From JAYEIA01 sp964472505 (GTDB taxonomy: Bacteria > Bacteroidota > Bacteroidia > Bacteroidales > JAADGE01): DNA of 30,799 nucleotides. The notes beneath the pieces are model-generated. The model made no database searches. It was not told the DNA's origin and worked only from the letters and a program-made list of their open reading frames with translations. Below are positions 17,657 to 26,576 of this stretch, in pieces. Position 1 is the first letter of the stretch; each line of letters begins with the position of its first letter. The stretch spans positions 1 through 30,799 of the forward strand of contig CAYYQW010000047.1 of assembly GCA_964472505.1 (NCBI GenBank), given 5' to 3'. The translations under genes were made by a program, and so were the position numbers.

Positions 17657-20600
17657 TTACCTCTGAATTAACAGTTTTTTGAAATAATGTTTGTTCTCGT
17701 TTGCGATTTTTACAAAATAAATACCGGATTTAAGATGACTCAGGTCGCTTTGGATTTTTAGTGTTCCGGCATGGTTTTCGGTTGTTTCGGAATGCACTTT
17801 TTGTCCGGACGGATTATAAATCTCCAAATGAAGATCTCCGGTGCCCGAAATATAAAAATTTATTATTCCCGAGCTTGGGTTTGGAGCAATGCGCAAGCCT
17901 GCTTGTCTTATAGTATTCATATTCGATACGCTCATTGTAATGTACTCAACGGCATCATCGGCTATTTCCAATTCGCCCGTAAATTCTGCCATGCTTTGAG
18001 CCGTTGCCGTATAACGATGTGTGCCCGCAGGAACGTTTTCAAATAACGCTTCCCCTTCCGCATCGGTTGAGATTGTTTGGTGTGCAAATCGAATTTCGGC
18101 ATTTGGTATTGCTTGGTTTCCGTCGTTTACAATAAAATTTACCGTATAAGCATCCGTGCATGAGATGTCGGCAATCCAGCCGCTTTCCGTTACGTAAGGA
18201 TCCGAGCTGAAAGCAAAATGTAATGCTCCCTCCGGGTTCGAGGCCGATAAGTTTTCTAAAACTTCCGGAATGCTGTTTCCGCAAAAAGTTCCTATCAATT
18301 CTGCCGACGCATTGCTTCCGTTGTAAATTTTTAGTTCATCCCAGCAACCGCCTTCTTCTTTATGTTCAACATTAAATTGTTGAAATTTAAAATTAAGCAT
18401 TTTCCCGCTTTCCGTGGGGTAAAACGTCATGTTGTAACTTTCATCATTTTCATAAGGATTATCGGCTCCGCCGGAATCGTAAAAAGTACCCGTACACACG
18501 GTCAGTTCACCTTCGGTATCAATATTATACAGCGGTATAAGACCTATGATGAGTTCTTGTTGAACGGTAGAGCTGTACTGGGCGGAGCTTCCGGAAAATA
18601 CACTTAACTCAAGCCCTATTTCGGTTTCGAGCGGAGTTTCTGCTTTGGCGTAAGCTTCGAAAATAAAATTATAAGAAGCTCCGGCGGGGATATCAACCGG
18701 GCCGTCGTTCGTATTGTTCGCAATTAAATAATTATCCGGATTTTCTTTAAGAGCAAGCTCGGCATAAAATTCTGCATCAACACTGCCGGTATTTGTAACG
18801 GTAAAATTTATATTGCCCGTTTCGCCCGGGTCTAAGCGGGTGTTGGTATTATCGTCTTCGCTTACAAAATGTGGAGCGATTGCTGTATTGGGGCTGTTAA
18901 TTTTTATATCGATACTGCTTTCCCATTGCTTATCTCCCGAAATTGCTGTTACATTCAGTTTTACAAGGTGCTTGTCGGGTGTATTGTCGGCAATTTCGAT
19001 GCTGAATGTTTCAGATGCATCGGCAGTTGTGAAATCGCCGGCTATGTTGCCGAAATTAAGATTATTGTTATTGTTGATTGAAATTACGTATTCATCCTCC
19101 GTTGTTACCGAAGCGCTTACATTGGCGGCTTCCTGCTTACCGACATTCATGAGTTTAAGGGAAACATTTCCGCTTTCTCCGTAGTTTATAGTTGTTTCGC
19201 CTTCTATATCATAAGCATCTGCAATTACATAAGGCCCCTCAGGCGTTTCCACAGGCAGTTCCGAAATATAAGTGATTTTATTATAGCCGCTTACAGCAAT
19301 TGTCAAAAGGTCGTCGGGCTGAACGTTTTCTGCGGAAAGAACGGCTTGTCCGCCTGAAACTTTTGCGGAGCTGAGCAGTTTGCCCTTGGCAGAAAGGCTC
19401 ACTTGAGCGTTTTCGGCATCCGTTGAAACGATAAATTCTTGGCTTCCGAATAGTAATGTTTCCGCGTGGCTTACTTCCATGGCTTTCGGATTGTCGGTGC
19501 GTAAAAGCAGCGAAGGGTCGCCAAAGCAAGTCCAGGTATCAGTCATGGCGAAATCTCCGTAAGTGTCGTTCATGTAGTGGCAGCCGTCAATGGAAATGCC
19601 GGCAAAGCTGCGTTTGATGTTATCTTGGTAACTTTCGGTAAGTATGTCAACCATTTCGTCTTGTGCTGCCATGGGCGGCCCCCAACTTTGGTTGATGGTG
19701 GAAGCCATTATGGCTACTGCGCCGGCGGGCTGTCCGTTATGTGTTGCTCTTAACCAATTTTCGGCAAAACAGGTATAATCCACAAAATAGCCGTTTACAC
19801 AGGCTACCGACCAAATGAAAGGCAGCTTATTGATATTGTTGAGTTGATTAATGTTATTGCTGTTGAAACCGGATGTACCCCATGAGTATGGACTGCCGTG
19901 TCCGGTGTAATTTATAATACCGGTTCCGGTATTTATTGCTTCGGCAACCATGTTTGCTGAAGGATGCCCGGAAGCATCGTTTCCGCCTTGCGAACCTTCA
20001 AAAAATTCCAAAGATTCGGTATAAGTATAATTCAGCAGGTCTTCGGCCAAGTTTCGGTAATGTTCATAATCGTATTCTCCGGCATCACCGGGCCCTTCTT
20101 CCGATGCTATTCCGGTGCTTAGGTTCAGCCAATTATCCGGAAGTGTGTTGCCCTTTTCGTAATCTATAGTGCGTTTAACTTGTGTTTGAACATCTTCTGC
20201 ACTTTCGGCCGAAAACCTTCCCACAAAAAAATCTAAGTAATGATCATCGCCGGCAACATAAGCATAAGCATTATCGGAATCACCGCCTAAGTCATCTCCG
20301 TTGTTAGTTGGTATTTGTTCTGAGTCGCCTACCAATAGCAAATATGCAAGTCCTTTGGTGTAATAATAATTTTCCGTAAATTCTTTGATTTCTTCGGCTG
20401 TATTTCCAATTTCCGCCGTGCTTAGCATTTCCGTTTTTCGCCCGGTTGTGTTTTTCCAATCCACAAAAGCCTGCATTTCGTTGGTCCAGTCATTGTGGCA
20501 AATTACCAGCATGTTGCCGGTTTCGGTCAGCGGTGTGTATTTTTTCTGTGTATAATTTAAAAACCGCTGTTTGTACAAAAGCTCAAACTCTTGTTCTGCG

Positions 20601-21202
20601 GTATTTTTGTTTGTTTTTCTTGTTAAAGGATTTTTCCCTGTTTTATTATTATTTGAAACTTTTACAAGGATTTCTGAGTAAACTCGCAATACTTTTTTAA
20701 CCGGATTGTAACGAAAGGGGTAAACATGAATTGATTGTCCTCTGTAGTCCCGCATAATGTATGGTTCGTTAAGTTTTGCAAGCCGGCCGGGGAAAAATTC
20801 ATCTTTCTCATAGACTGTTCCACGCGAATAGGGGATATTTGCGGGGTTTTCCATTCGCAGAAGATTTCCTTTGGAAGGTGCTATTTCAATATTATGAATA
20901 TCGGTATATTCAGATTTTATTATTTCAAGTTCTGTGTCGTAAATATCAGATATAATAATAGCTTCCGAGAATTTTAACAGTTCGGGCGCTCCTTCTTTTA
21001 AAAGCGGGCTCAGTCCTTCAGCCGATATGAGCCGATTAGAGCCTTCCGCAGTTTTTACGGTGTGAAATTTATAATTATTCAGTGTGAATTTTATTAAGGT
21101 TTCATCTGCGTCAGATGAAATCAGTTGTGCTTTGTTTTGCTGAGCACTAAGCATACTTGCTGTTGCAAACAGCAAAAAAAACAGGAAGAAGAATTGTTTC
21201 AT
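17657..21202 (-). CDS. secreted gingipain-like C25 cysteine protease with CUB and T9SS sorting domains
   Basis: This 1181-residue exported protease starts at the ATG at 21202 with signal peptide MKQFFFLFFLLFATASMLSAQ. A propeptide-like region (to ~230) precedes the peptidase C25 domain (~235-600). Catalytic residues are H435 in YTGHGSPYSWG and C468 in SVACVNG, 33 apart, the same spacing I recall for gingipain RgpB (H211/C244). Two CARDB/Ig-like beta domains follow (YGESGNVSLKLMNVG, DPGETGNINFTVTNTG), then a CUB-like domain (~910-1025; SYNMTFYPTESGKMLNFKFQQF, ELKIYNG) and a carboxypeptidase-regulatory-like fold (~1030-1100). The last ~80 residues are a type A T9SS sorting domain (IAPNPSSG ... 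SGIYFVKI). It should be secreted through the outer membrane and surface-attached or released. Cleavage specificity cannot be read. It sits 43 nt after the thioesterase gene. Confidence 0.92.
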   Translation of the reverse strand: MKQFFFLFFLLFATASMLSAQQNKAQLISSDADETLIKFTLNNYKFHTVKTAEGSNRLISAEGLSPLLKEGAPELLKFSEAIIISDIYDTELEIIKSEYTDIHNIEIAPSKGNLLRMENPANIPYSRGTVYEKDEFFPGRLAKLNEPYIMRDYRGQSIHVYPFRYNPVKKVLRVYSEILVKVSNNNKTGKNPLTRKTNKNTAEQEFELLYKQRFLNYTQKKYTPLTETGNMLVICHNDWTNEMQAFVDWKNTTGRKTEMLSTAEIGNTAEEIKEFTENYYYTKGLAYLLLVGDSEQIPTNNGDDLGGDSDNAYAYVAGDDHYLDFFVGRFSAESAEDVQTQVKRTIDYEKGNTLPDNWLNLSTGIASEEGPGDAGEYDYEHYRNLAEDLLNYTYTESLEFFEGSQGGNDASGHPSANMVAEAINTGTGIINYTGHGSPYSWGTSGFNSNNINQLNNINKLPFIWSVACVNGYFVDYTCFAENWLRATHNGQPAGAVAIMASTINQSWGPPMAAQDEMVDILTESYQDNIKRSFAGISIDGCHYMNDTYGDFAMTDTWTCFGDPSLLLRTDNPKAMEVSHAETLLFGSQEFIVSTDAENAQVSLSAKGKLLSSAKVSGGQAVLSAENVQPDDLLTIAVSGYNKITYISELPVETPEGPYVIADAYDIEGETTINYGESGNVSLKLMNVGKQEAANVSASVTTEDEYVISINNNNNLNFGNIAGDFTTADASETFSIEIADNTPDKHLVKLNVTAISGDKQWESSIDIKINSPNTAIAPHFVSEDDNTNTRLDPGETGNINFTVTNTGSVDAEFYAELALKENPDNYLIANNTNDGPVDIPAGASYNFIFEAYAKAETPLETEIGLELSVFSGSSAQYSSTVQQELIIGLIPLYNIDTEGELTVCTGTFYDSGGADNPYENDESYNMTFYPTESGKMLNFKFQQFNVEHKEEGGCWDELKIYNGSNASAELIGTFCGNSIPEVLENLSASNPEGALHFAFSSDPYVTESGWIADISCTDAYTVNFIVNDGNQAIPNAEIRFAHQTISTDAEGEALFENVPAGTHRYTATAQSMAEFTGELEIADDAVEYITMSVSNMNTIRQAGLRIAPNPSSGIINFYISGTGDLHLEIYNPSGQKVHSETTENHAGTLKIQSDLSHLKSGIYFVKIANENKHYFKKLLIQR

Positions 21203-21245
21203 TGAGCGGTAAATTTGTGAATAATGCATGGATTGAATTAAAGAT

Positions 21246-21635
21246 TTAACTGAAAATTATTTCGGACTTAATTAGTTTTCCGTTTTGAACGGCAACGGCT
21301 GCAACTTCTCCTTTCAGCATTAATTTTTTGTCGGGAAGTCGGTATATGTTTTGCTGAAAAATGATTTTATAAGGATCGGTTTTTTGCATGTTAAGGGTAC
21401 ATACAAATTCATCGCCGCTTTTCAGGGGGTGTTTGTAGGTCAGGTTTACGCTGCGTACTACCAAATCAATGCTGCGGCTGTGCAAATCGGCAAAATCAAG
21501 ATTTATGGTGTTTATGAACTTATGTCGGCAATGTTCTAAATAGTTTTGATATACCGAATTGTTTACAATTCCCTGTAAATCACATTCGTAGTCTCTTACT
21601 TCGAATGTGTATGAAAATTGGTGCGAATGTGTCAT
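21246..21635 (-). CDS. YbgC/4-hydroxybenzoyl-CoA thioesterase family acyl-CoA thioesterase
   Basis: This 129-residue single-hotdog enzyme hydrolyses acyl-CoA or acyl-ACP thioesters. The hallmark is the N-terminal VRDYECDLQGIVNNSVYQNYLEHCRHKF, where D19 corresponds to the catalytic aspartate of the DxxGxVxN motif. The rest matches the hotdog sheet (VRSVNLTYKHPLKSGDEFVCTLNM). The length is normal for the family. The gene begins 3 nt after the stop codon of the leucine-rich-repeat remnant and ends 43 nt before the C25 protease, so it was probably the middle gene of an operon. Its natural substrate is unknown. Confidence 0.88.
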   Translation of the reverse strand: MTHSHQFSYTFEVRDYECDLQGIVNNSVYQNYLEHCRHKFINTINLDFADLHSRSIDLVVRSVNLTYKHPLKSGDEFVCTLNMQKTDPYKIIFQQNIYRLPDKKLMLKGEVAAVAVQNGKLIKSEIIFS

Positions 21636-21638
21636 AAT

Positions 21639-21893
21639 CTATCTGCCTCTTCGGATACTGATGTTTTCTTTATACCTCAGTCGGTCGGTGCCGCATATTT
21701 GTTTAAACTGCCGCAATGTTTCTTCCGGCATTTTTTTGCTGACCACAAAGGTACAGTTTCTGCTTAAATTTTTAAAACTTCTCGGCACTTCTTTTATTGG
21801 GTTACCGACCAAGTTAAGTTCACTCAGTTCCATATTTCCCATTTCTTCGGGAAGGTACTCAATTTCATTGTTGCTGACTGCAAGCAGATTACC
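21639..21893 (-). pseudogene. 3' remnant of a leucine-rich-repeat protein gene
   Basis: About 84 codons encode two recognisable leucine-rich repeats (LLAVSNNEIEYLPEEMGN, LSELNLVGNPIKEVP) and a C-terminal cap ending in a stop 3 nt before the thioesterase ATG. The N-terminal side stops being LRR-like exactly where a REP-like palindrome begins, and no LRR coding is found further upstream. A short open frame reads through the palindrome (SLSKPG), but that is a common spurious translation of such repeats. I interpret this as a decapitated gene whose 5' part was lost. Confidence 0.65.
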
Positions 21894-21925
21894 CGGCTTC
21901 GACAGGCTCAGCCTCCGGGGGAGAG
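21894..21925. repeat. REP-like palindromic repeat at the pseudogene breakpoint
   Basis: The sequence CGGCTTCGACAGGCTCAGCC with an adjoining CTCCGG contains the palindrome AGGCT-C-AGCCT and outer CCGG arms. GGCTTCGACAGGCTCAGCC-type sequences are widely dispersed intergenic repeats in bacterial genomes. It sits exactly at the end of LRR similarity. Confidence 0.6.
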
Positions 21926-22005
21926 AAGAAGTCAACAACCATTCTTCGGAATCAAAAATAAAAATTTATTTAAACCTTAATTTCCGGTGTTTTATCAAAA
22001 AAACA

Positions 22006-22036
22006 TTGACGGTATTGGGATATTTAAGTAGCTTTA
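22006..22036 (+). promoter_or_regulatory. candidate promoter of the duplicated secreted protein
   Basis: TTG (22006-22008) is followed after 20 nt by TAGCTTTA (22029-22036), one mismatch from TAnnTTTG. It lies 59 nt before the ATG at 22096. Confidence 0.35.
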
Positions 22037-22095
22037 TATCCGGATTATGCACTTTTATTATTTCACTTGATTTTTATTCATATAAACCATACATC

Positions 22096-23139
22096 ATGAA
22101 AAGCAAATCATATTTTTTACTTTTGCTGATATTGAGTATCAGTCTTTCTGCGAATGCACAATACCCCGAATATGTCAAGACTTTTGACGCGAAACCCAAT
22201 TCGATAGTCCAAGTTAAAGGTGATTTATCGCAAGGCATTGACATGCCGGATTTGTCATGGGCATCGCGCAGCAGCACGGCTTGTTTTCCGGGCACTCAAA
22301 ATACAAAATTCAACGGAAAACACCTATTGTTCGCAACCCAAATACCGCCTTATTCCGAAATGTTTATCACTGTAATTCCCGATAACAAATCGGCTAATAT
22401 GAGCATATACGGCTATCAAGTGGGCACTTCCAATTACAGCCTGCCTCCGAATATGACTTCATGCGTAAGCTGCGAGGCCGAGCATAAATGGGATTATCCG
22501 AAACGCGGAAAAACTCAGGATCACACGCGAACCATTCGTTTCAACGCCATTCAAAATCCCTATAATATTGTGATTGGCGTAGCCGGTGCCGAGGGTTTGG
22601 CTTCGGGCAGCTTTACGGTAAAAGTGGATTTGAAAACTCGCGTTGAAAACAACGAACAACAAAAACCGTTAAAAATATACCGAGCAAAAGCCGAAAAAGG
22701 GAAAACGCTTGCATACAGCGGCAAGTTAGAGGAGGGTGTGAAAATTCATGATTTGTCGTGGGCTTCGCGCAGCAGCACGGCTTGTTTTCCGGCTACTCAA
22801 AATTCAAAGTTTACCGGCAACCATTTGTTTTTTGTAACCGAATTGCCTTCGCGTTCTGTTATGGATATTGAGTTGGTACCCAAAGATAAAACTAAAAATA
22901 TGAGCCTTTATGCCTATTCAACCGGTATGAACAGCAACAGCTATCCGCCCGAGCTTTCGACTTGCGTAAGTTGTGAGGCCGACCACAAATGGGATTATCC
23001 TAAAAAAGGGAAAACCCAAGACCATACGCGACATGTTAGCTTAAATGCCGTAAATAATCCGTATAAAGTTGTAATTGGCGTGGCCGGTGCGGAAGGATTA
23101 ACCAAGGGTGACTTTTATTTGAAGATTAGCTTGAAATAA
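22096..23139 (+). CDS. secreted protein of two tandem duplicated cysteine-containing domains, function unknown
   Basis: This 347-residue exported protein was not assigned to a family. A signal peptide (MKSKSYFLLLLILSISLSANAQ) is followed by two copies of a ~143-residue domain at about 38-180 and 204-347, joined by a Lys/Glu/Gln linker. The copies share DLSWASRSSTACFP, TCVSCEA-[ED]-HKWDYPK, GKTQDHTR and VVIGVAGAEGL, and both end in a strand like FTVKVDLK, as in beta-sandwich pre-peptidase C-terminal (PPC)-like domains. Each has three cysteines (C63, C123, C126; C230, C290, C293). The start at 22096 is chosen for the signal peptide, because upstream in-frame codons run through the opposite-strand genes. 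It lies 94 nt before the CheB-CheR gene, which has its own promoter. No T9SS domain or lipobox is present, so a periplasmic location is likely. Confidence 0.75.
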   Translation: MKSKSYFLLLLILSISLSANAQYPEYVKTFDAKPNSIVQVKGDLSQGIDMPDLSWASRSSTACFPGTQNTKFNGKHLLFATQIPPYSEMFITVIPDNKSANMSIYGYQVGTSNYSLPPNMTSCVSCEAEHKWDYPKRGKTQDHTRTIRFNAIQNPYNIVIGVAGAEGLASGSFTVKVDLKTRVENNEQQKPLKIYRAKAEKGKTLAYSGKLEEGVKIHDLSWASRSSTACFPATQNSKFTGNHLFFVTELPSRSVMDIELVPKDKTKNMSLYAYSTGMNSNSYPPELSTCVSCEADHKWDYPKKGKTQDHTRHVSLNAVNNPYKVVIGVAGAEGLTKGDFYLKISLK

Positions 23140-23166
23140 TTCATTTGCACTTTTGGCTTAAAACTA

Positions 23167-23196
23167 TTGTCGGTAAAACTAAAAATATTATTTTTG
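23167..23196 (+). promoter_or_regulatory. promoter of the CheB-CheR/HK operon
   Basis: TTG (23167-23169), 19 nt, then TATTTTTG (23189-23196), an excellent match to the Bacteroidota consensus TTTG-N19-TAnnTTTG. It lies 37 nt before the ATG at 23234. Confidence 0.65.
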
Positions 23197-23233
23197 GATA
23201 TGCCTTATGACGGGTTTATTTAATTGTTAATTT

Positions 23234-26200
23234 ATGAGCAAACGAAATGACGAAGCAGCGAATCAACAAGATGAACAGATTGAAAAGAAAGTACAGGAAA
23301 ACCAATCGGATATTTGTCCCTTTCCGGTTATAGGAATTGGTGCTTCGGCCGGAGGTCTGGAAGCTTTACAGGAGTTTTTTAAGAATTTACCCGATAATCC
23401 CGGGGCAGCTTTTGTTATTGTACAACACCTTTCGCCTGATTATAAAAGCTTGATGAATGAATTATTGGCACGTTATACCAATATGGATATTCATCGTGTG
23501 GAAGACGGAATGGAAGTACGTGAAAACACTATATTTCTCATTCCGCCGCGAAAGAATATGACTATTTTTCACGGTAAGTTATTGCTTACCGATCAAGATC
23601 AGGGAAAATCTTTAAATCTACCCATTGATATTTTCTTTCGCTCATTGGCTCAGGATCAGGAAAAAAACGCAGTCGGCATTATTCTGTCAGGTACCGGAAG
23701 CGACGGAACTTTGGGTATAAGAGCCATCAAAGAATTTGGCGGAATGACCATGGTACAGGACGACCGTTCGGCTAAATTTGACGGTATGCCGCGCAGTTCC
23801 ATTTCTACCGGATTAGTGGATTTTATTCTGCCGGCCACCGAATTGGGCTCCGAATTGGTAACTTACATTAAGCATCCGCTCATTAGTAAGCCGGCCGAAA
23901 TAGAAGACCAAATTAGTAAAGATGCCAATCAATTTACAAAAATCATAAGTATTCTGCGCGACAGCAAGCGTGTAGATTTTTCCGAGTATAAAGACAGTAC
24001 CATCATTCGCCGATTGGAAAAACGTATCAGTATCAACCGCTTTGAGCGCATATCGGAATACACAAATTTTCTGATAAATAATAAACGCGAGGTGGATATT
24101 CTTTTTAAAGAATTGCTCATAGGCGTAACACGTTTCTTTAGGGATGAAGCCGCTTTTGATAAACTTCAGAAAGAAATACTTCCGGTATTGTTTGAACATT
24201 TTGAAGTTTCGCAAGCTTTAAGGATTTGGGCGCCGGGTTGTTCTACCGGTGAAGAGGCTTACTCCCTGGCCATCTTGATTCAGGAATATATGCGAGAACA
24301 GGATATAAACCGAGAAGTAAAAATTTTTGCTACCGACATTGATACCAAAGCTTTGGAATATGCCGGAGTCGGTTTATACAGCGAATCAATAGCTTCCGAT
24401 GTTTCCGCGCAAAGGTTGAGCCGATATTTTACCCGTAAAAAAGGCGGTTACCGCGTAAACGACAGCATACGGGGCATGGTTATTTTTGCCAAGCACAATA
24501 TCTTACGTGATCCGCCTTTTTCTAAAATTGATTTAATTACCTGCCGCAACCTTCTGATTTATCTTGAAAATAAAGCTCAGCAAAGAGTTCTTTCCATGTT
24601 TTATATTTCATTGCGTGACCCCGGCTTTATGTTTTTGGGCAGTAGTGAGTCATTGGGTAATTTGTCTGAAGGTTTTAAGATTATTGATAATAAAAATAAA
24701 CTCTACCGATACAAAAAAGGTTATACGCCGCCGATGGACAGAAATTTTTCGGTAGAGCCTCGCAGAAGTACCGAGCGAGATTATGAATACAATACCGGCC
24801 GAAAAAAATATAAAATCAGTCGTTTGTCGGAACTTTTTACCGATTTACTTAATGAATTTTTACCGCCTTCGGTTATTGTAGATGATAATAATGACATTGT
24901 TCATACCGTAAATAATGTAAACAATTATGTAAAGTTTCCCGCCGGCGAAGTAAATTTGAACCTGTTGAATTTGTTGCCCAAAGATTTGGGAGTTATGGTC
25001 AGTACCCTTTTGCGCAAAGCTCGTAAGCAGGAAAAACGCGTAGTTTTTAATAATATAGAGACATCGGCTTTAGAGAATGCGCGTTTAGATGTATCCGTAA
25101 AAAAACTCTTTGACAGTAAAGCAGGCACTGATTACTTCATAGTATCATTTGAAGAGGCCTCTCAAAGAGCAAGCAAAAAAGCCGGAAAACCCGTTGAAGA
25201 AGTGGATGTGAATGAGCGATACTTAGAACAAATCGGTGATTTGGAAAAAGAGCTGCAATACAAAAGCGAAAGCCTGCAAGCCACAGTTGAAGAGCTGGAA
25301 ACATCCAATGAAGAACTGCAGTCATCCAATGAGGAATTAATCGCATCCAACGAAGAGCTGCAAAGCACCAACGAAGAATTACAATCGGTTAATGAAGAAC
25401 TCAGTACCGTAAATGCCGAACATCAAGAAAAAATAGAAGAGCTTACGGAATTGAATGCCGATATGCGTAATCTCTTGATAAATACCGGCATAGGAACTCT
25501 TTTCCTTGACAGGCGACTGGCTATCAGAAAAGTTAATGATGTTGCTTCTAAATTAACCAATATTCGCGATTCGGATATTGGCCGGCCCATTGAACATCTT
25601 TCTTTTGAGCATTTGTATAAAGGTTTTGTGGATGATATCGATCAAACCATGGAAACGCTTAAAGTATGCGAGCGTGAAGTTCAAACTAAAAACAACAAAT
25701 GGTTTTTGCTAAGAATATTACCCTACCGAACGACTGAAAATGCCGTAATGGGAATCATCGTAATTTTTATAAACATAACGGAACGTAAAACAGCTGAGAA
25801 CGAAATCTCGGACCTCAACAGCCGTCTGCAATTAGCCATGAATAAAGGCGGACTCTCTTGGTGGGAGTGGGATTATGAAAATAACGAAATTATAAGCGGA
25901 AAGAATAAAAGCCGCATGTTGGGTTATGACCCCAAGACCATGCAAGGCGCCTATGAAAATTGGACGAAACTGATACACCCCGATGATTACGAAAATGCCA
26001 TGGAGGCCATGCGAAAACACATAAAAGGTGAGGCCGAACAGTATAAAGCAGACTACAGAATAAAAAATGCCCAAGGCGACTATTTGTGGTTTCGTGATTA
26101 TGGCGGAATTACGGAAAGCAGGGACGACGGAACACCTAAAAAAATTGCCGGTATCGTCAGTAATATCACTCCCGAAAAACAGGTTTCTTTTGACAAAAAA

Positions 26201-26566
26201 GAAGCTGAGCAGTTTGTGCGTAACATCGTAATAAATAATCCTTTGCCGGGCTTGATAGCCGACGGAGAAGGTATAATTCAGTTCATAAATAAGCATGCCG
26301 AAAAAGTTTTTGAAACCACTAACGACGAAAGCTCCGGTATGCCTTATACAGCTCTTGCCGAAAAGATTACCGATAAATCCGGTGATGAAACGGGAAAAGA
26401 TAAAATGCTTTTTGAATACCTGAAAGATTCAAAAACGCCTTATGCAAAGTTTGAACAGCAGTTTATTATAAACGGAAGAAAGAAAGATTTTGATGTATAT
26501 GCAACACCCTTCTTTTGTTTTGAAAGCAAAATGAAATATATTTTATATACCTTTTATAAAAAATAA
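23234..26566 (+). CDS. CheB-CheR fusion with coiled coil and PAS domains
   Basis: This 1110-residue cytoplasmic signalling protein joins a protein-glutamate methylesterase and a methyltransferase. The CheB domain (~30-220) keeps the triad S38 (GASAGG), H65 (QHLSP) and D157 (GTGSDG) but lacks the receiver domain of classical CheB. The CheR part (~230-500) has the SAM motif APGCSTGEEAYS (333-344) and the block ILRDPPFSKIDLITCRNLLIYLE. A PAS-like segment (~545-640) precedes a heptad coiled coil (~665-748) rich in EELxSxNEEL repeats, then PAS domains at ~748-850, 860-975 (PAS_3 type, with WWEWDYENNEIISG) and 985-1110. It has no histidine kinase core, which the next gene supplies. No chemoreceptor or flagellar gene is nearby, so its methylation substrate is unknown. 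Confidence 0.92.
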   Translation: MSKRNDEAANQQDEQIEKKVQENQSDICPFPVIGIGASAGGLEALQEFFKNLPDNPGAAFVIVQHLSPDYKSLMNELLARYTNMDIHRVEDGMEVRENTIFLIPPRKNMTIFHGKLLLTDQDQGKSLNLPIDIFFRSLAQDQEKNAVGIILSGTGSDGTLGIRAIKEFGGMTMVQDDRSAKFDGMPRSSISTGLVDFILPATELGSELVTYIKHPLISKPAEIEDQISKDANQFTKIISILRDSKRVDFSEYKDSTIIRRLEKRISINRFERISEYTNFLINNKREVDILFKELLIGVTRFFRDEAAFDKLQKEILPVLFEHFEVSQALRIWAPGCSTGEEAYSLAILIQEYMREQDINREVKIFATDIDTKALEYAGVGLYSESIASDVSAQRLSRYFTRKKGGYRVNDSIRGMVIFAKHNILRDPPFSKIDLITCRNLLIYLENKAQQRVLSMFYISLRDPGFMFLGSSESLGNLSEGFKIIDNKNKLYRYKKGYTPPMDRNFSVEPRRSTERDYEYNTGRKKYKISRLSELFTDLLNEFLPPSVIVDDNNDIVHTVNNVNNYVKFPAGEVNLNLLNLLPKDLGVMVSTLLRKARKQEKRVVFNNIETSALENARLDVSVKKLFDSKAGTDYFIVSFEEASQRASKKAGKPVEEVDVNERYLEQIGDLEKELQYKSESLQATVEELETSNEELQSSNEELIASNEELQSTNEELQSVNEELSTVNAEHQEKIEELTELNADMRNLLINTGIGTLFLDRRLAIRKVNDVASKLTNIRDSDIGRPIEHLSFEHLYKGFVDDIDQTMETLKVCEREVQTKNNKWFLLRILPYRTTENAVMGIIVIFINITERKTAENEISDLNSRLQLAMNKGGLSWWEWDYENNEIISGKNKSRMLGYDPKTMQGAYENWTKLIHPDDYENAMEAMRKHIKGEAEQYKADYRIKNAQGDYLWFRDYGGITESRDDGTPKKIAGIVSNITPEKQVSFDKKEAEQFVRNIVINNPLPGLIADGEGIIQFINKHAEKVFETTNDESSGMPYTALAEKITDKSGDETGKDKMLFEYLKDSKTPYAKFEQQFIINGRKKDFDVYATPFFCFESKMKYILYTFYKK

Positions 26567-26576
26567 TGAAACAGAT

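Noticed and set aside
21607..22095. In-frame extension of the duplicated secreted protein upstream to 21607
   Set aside because: It runs antisense through the thioesterase start and the LRR remnant, while a clear signal peptide starts at 22096.
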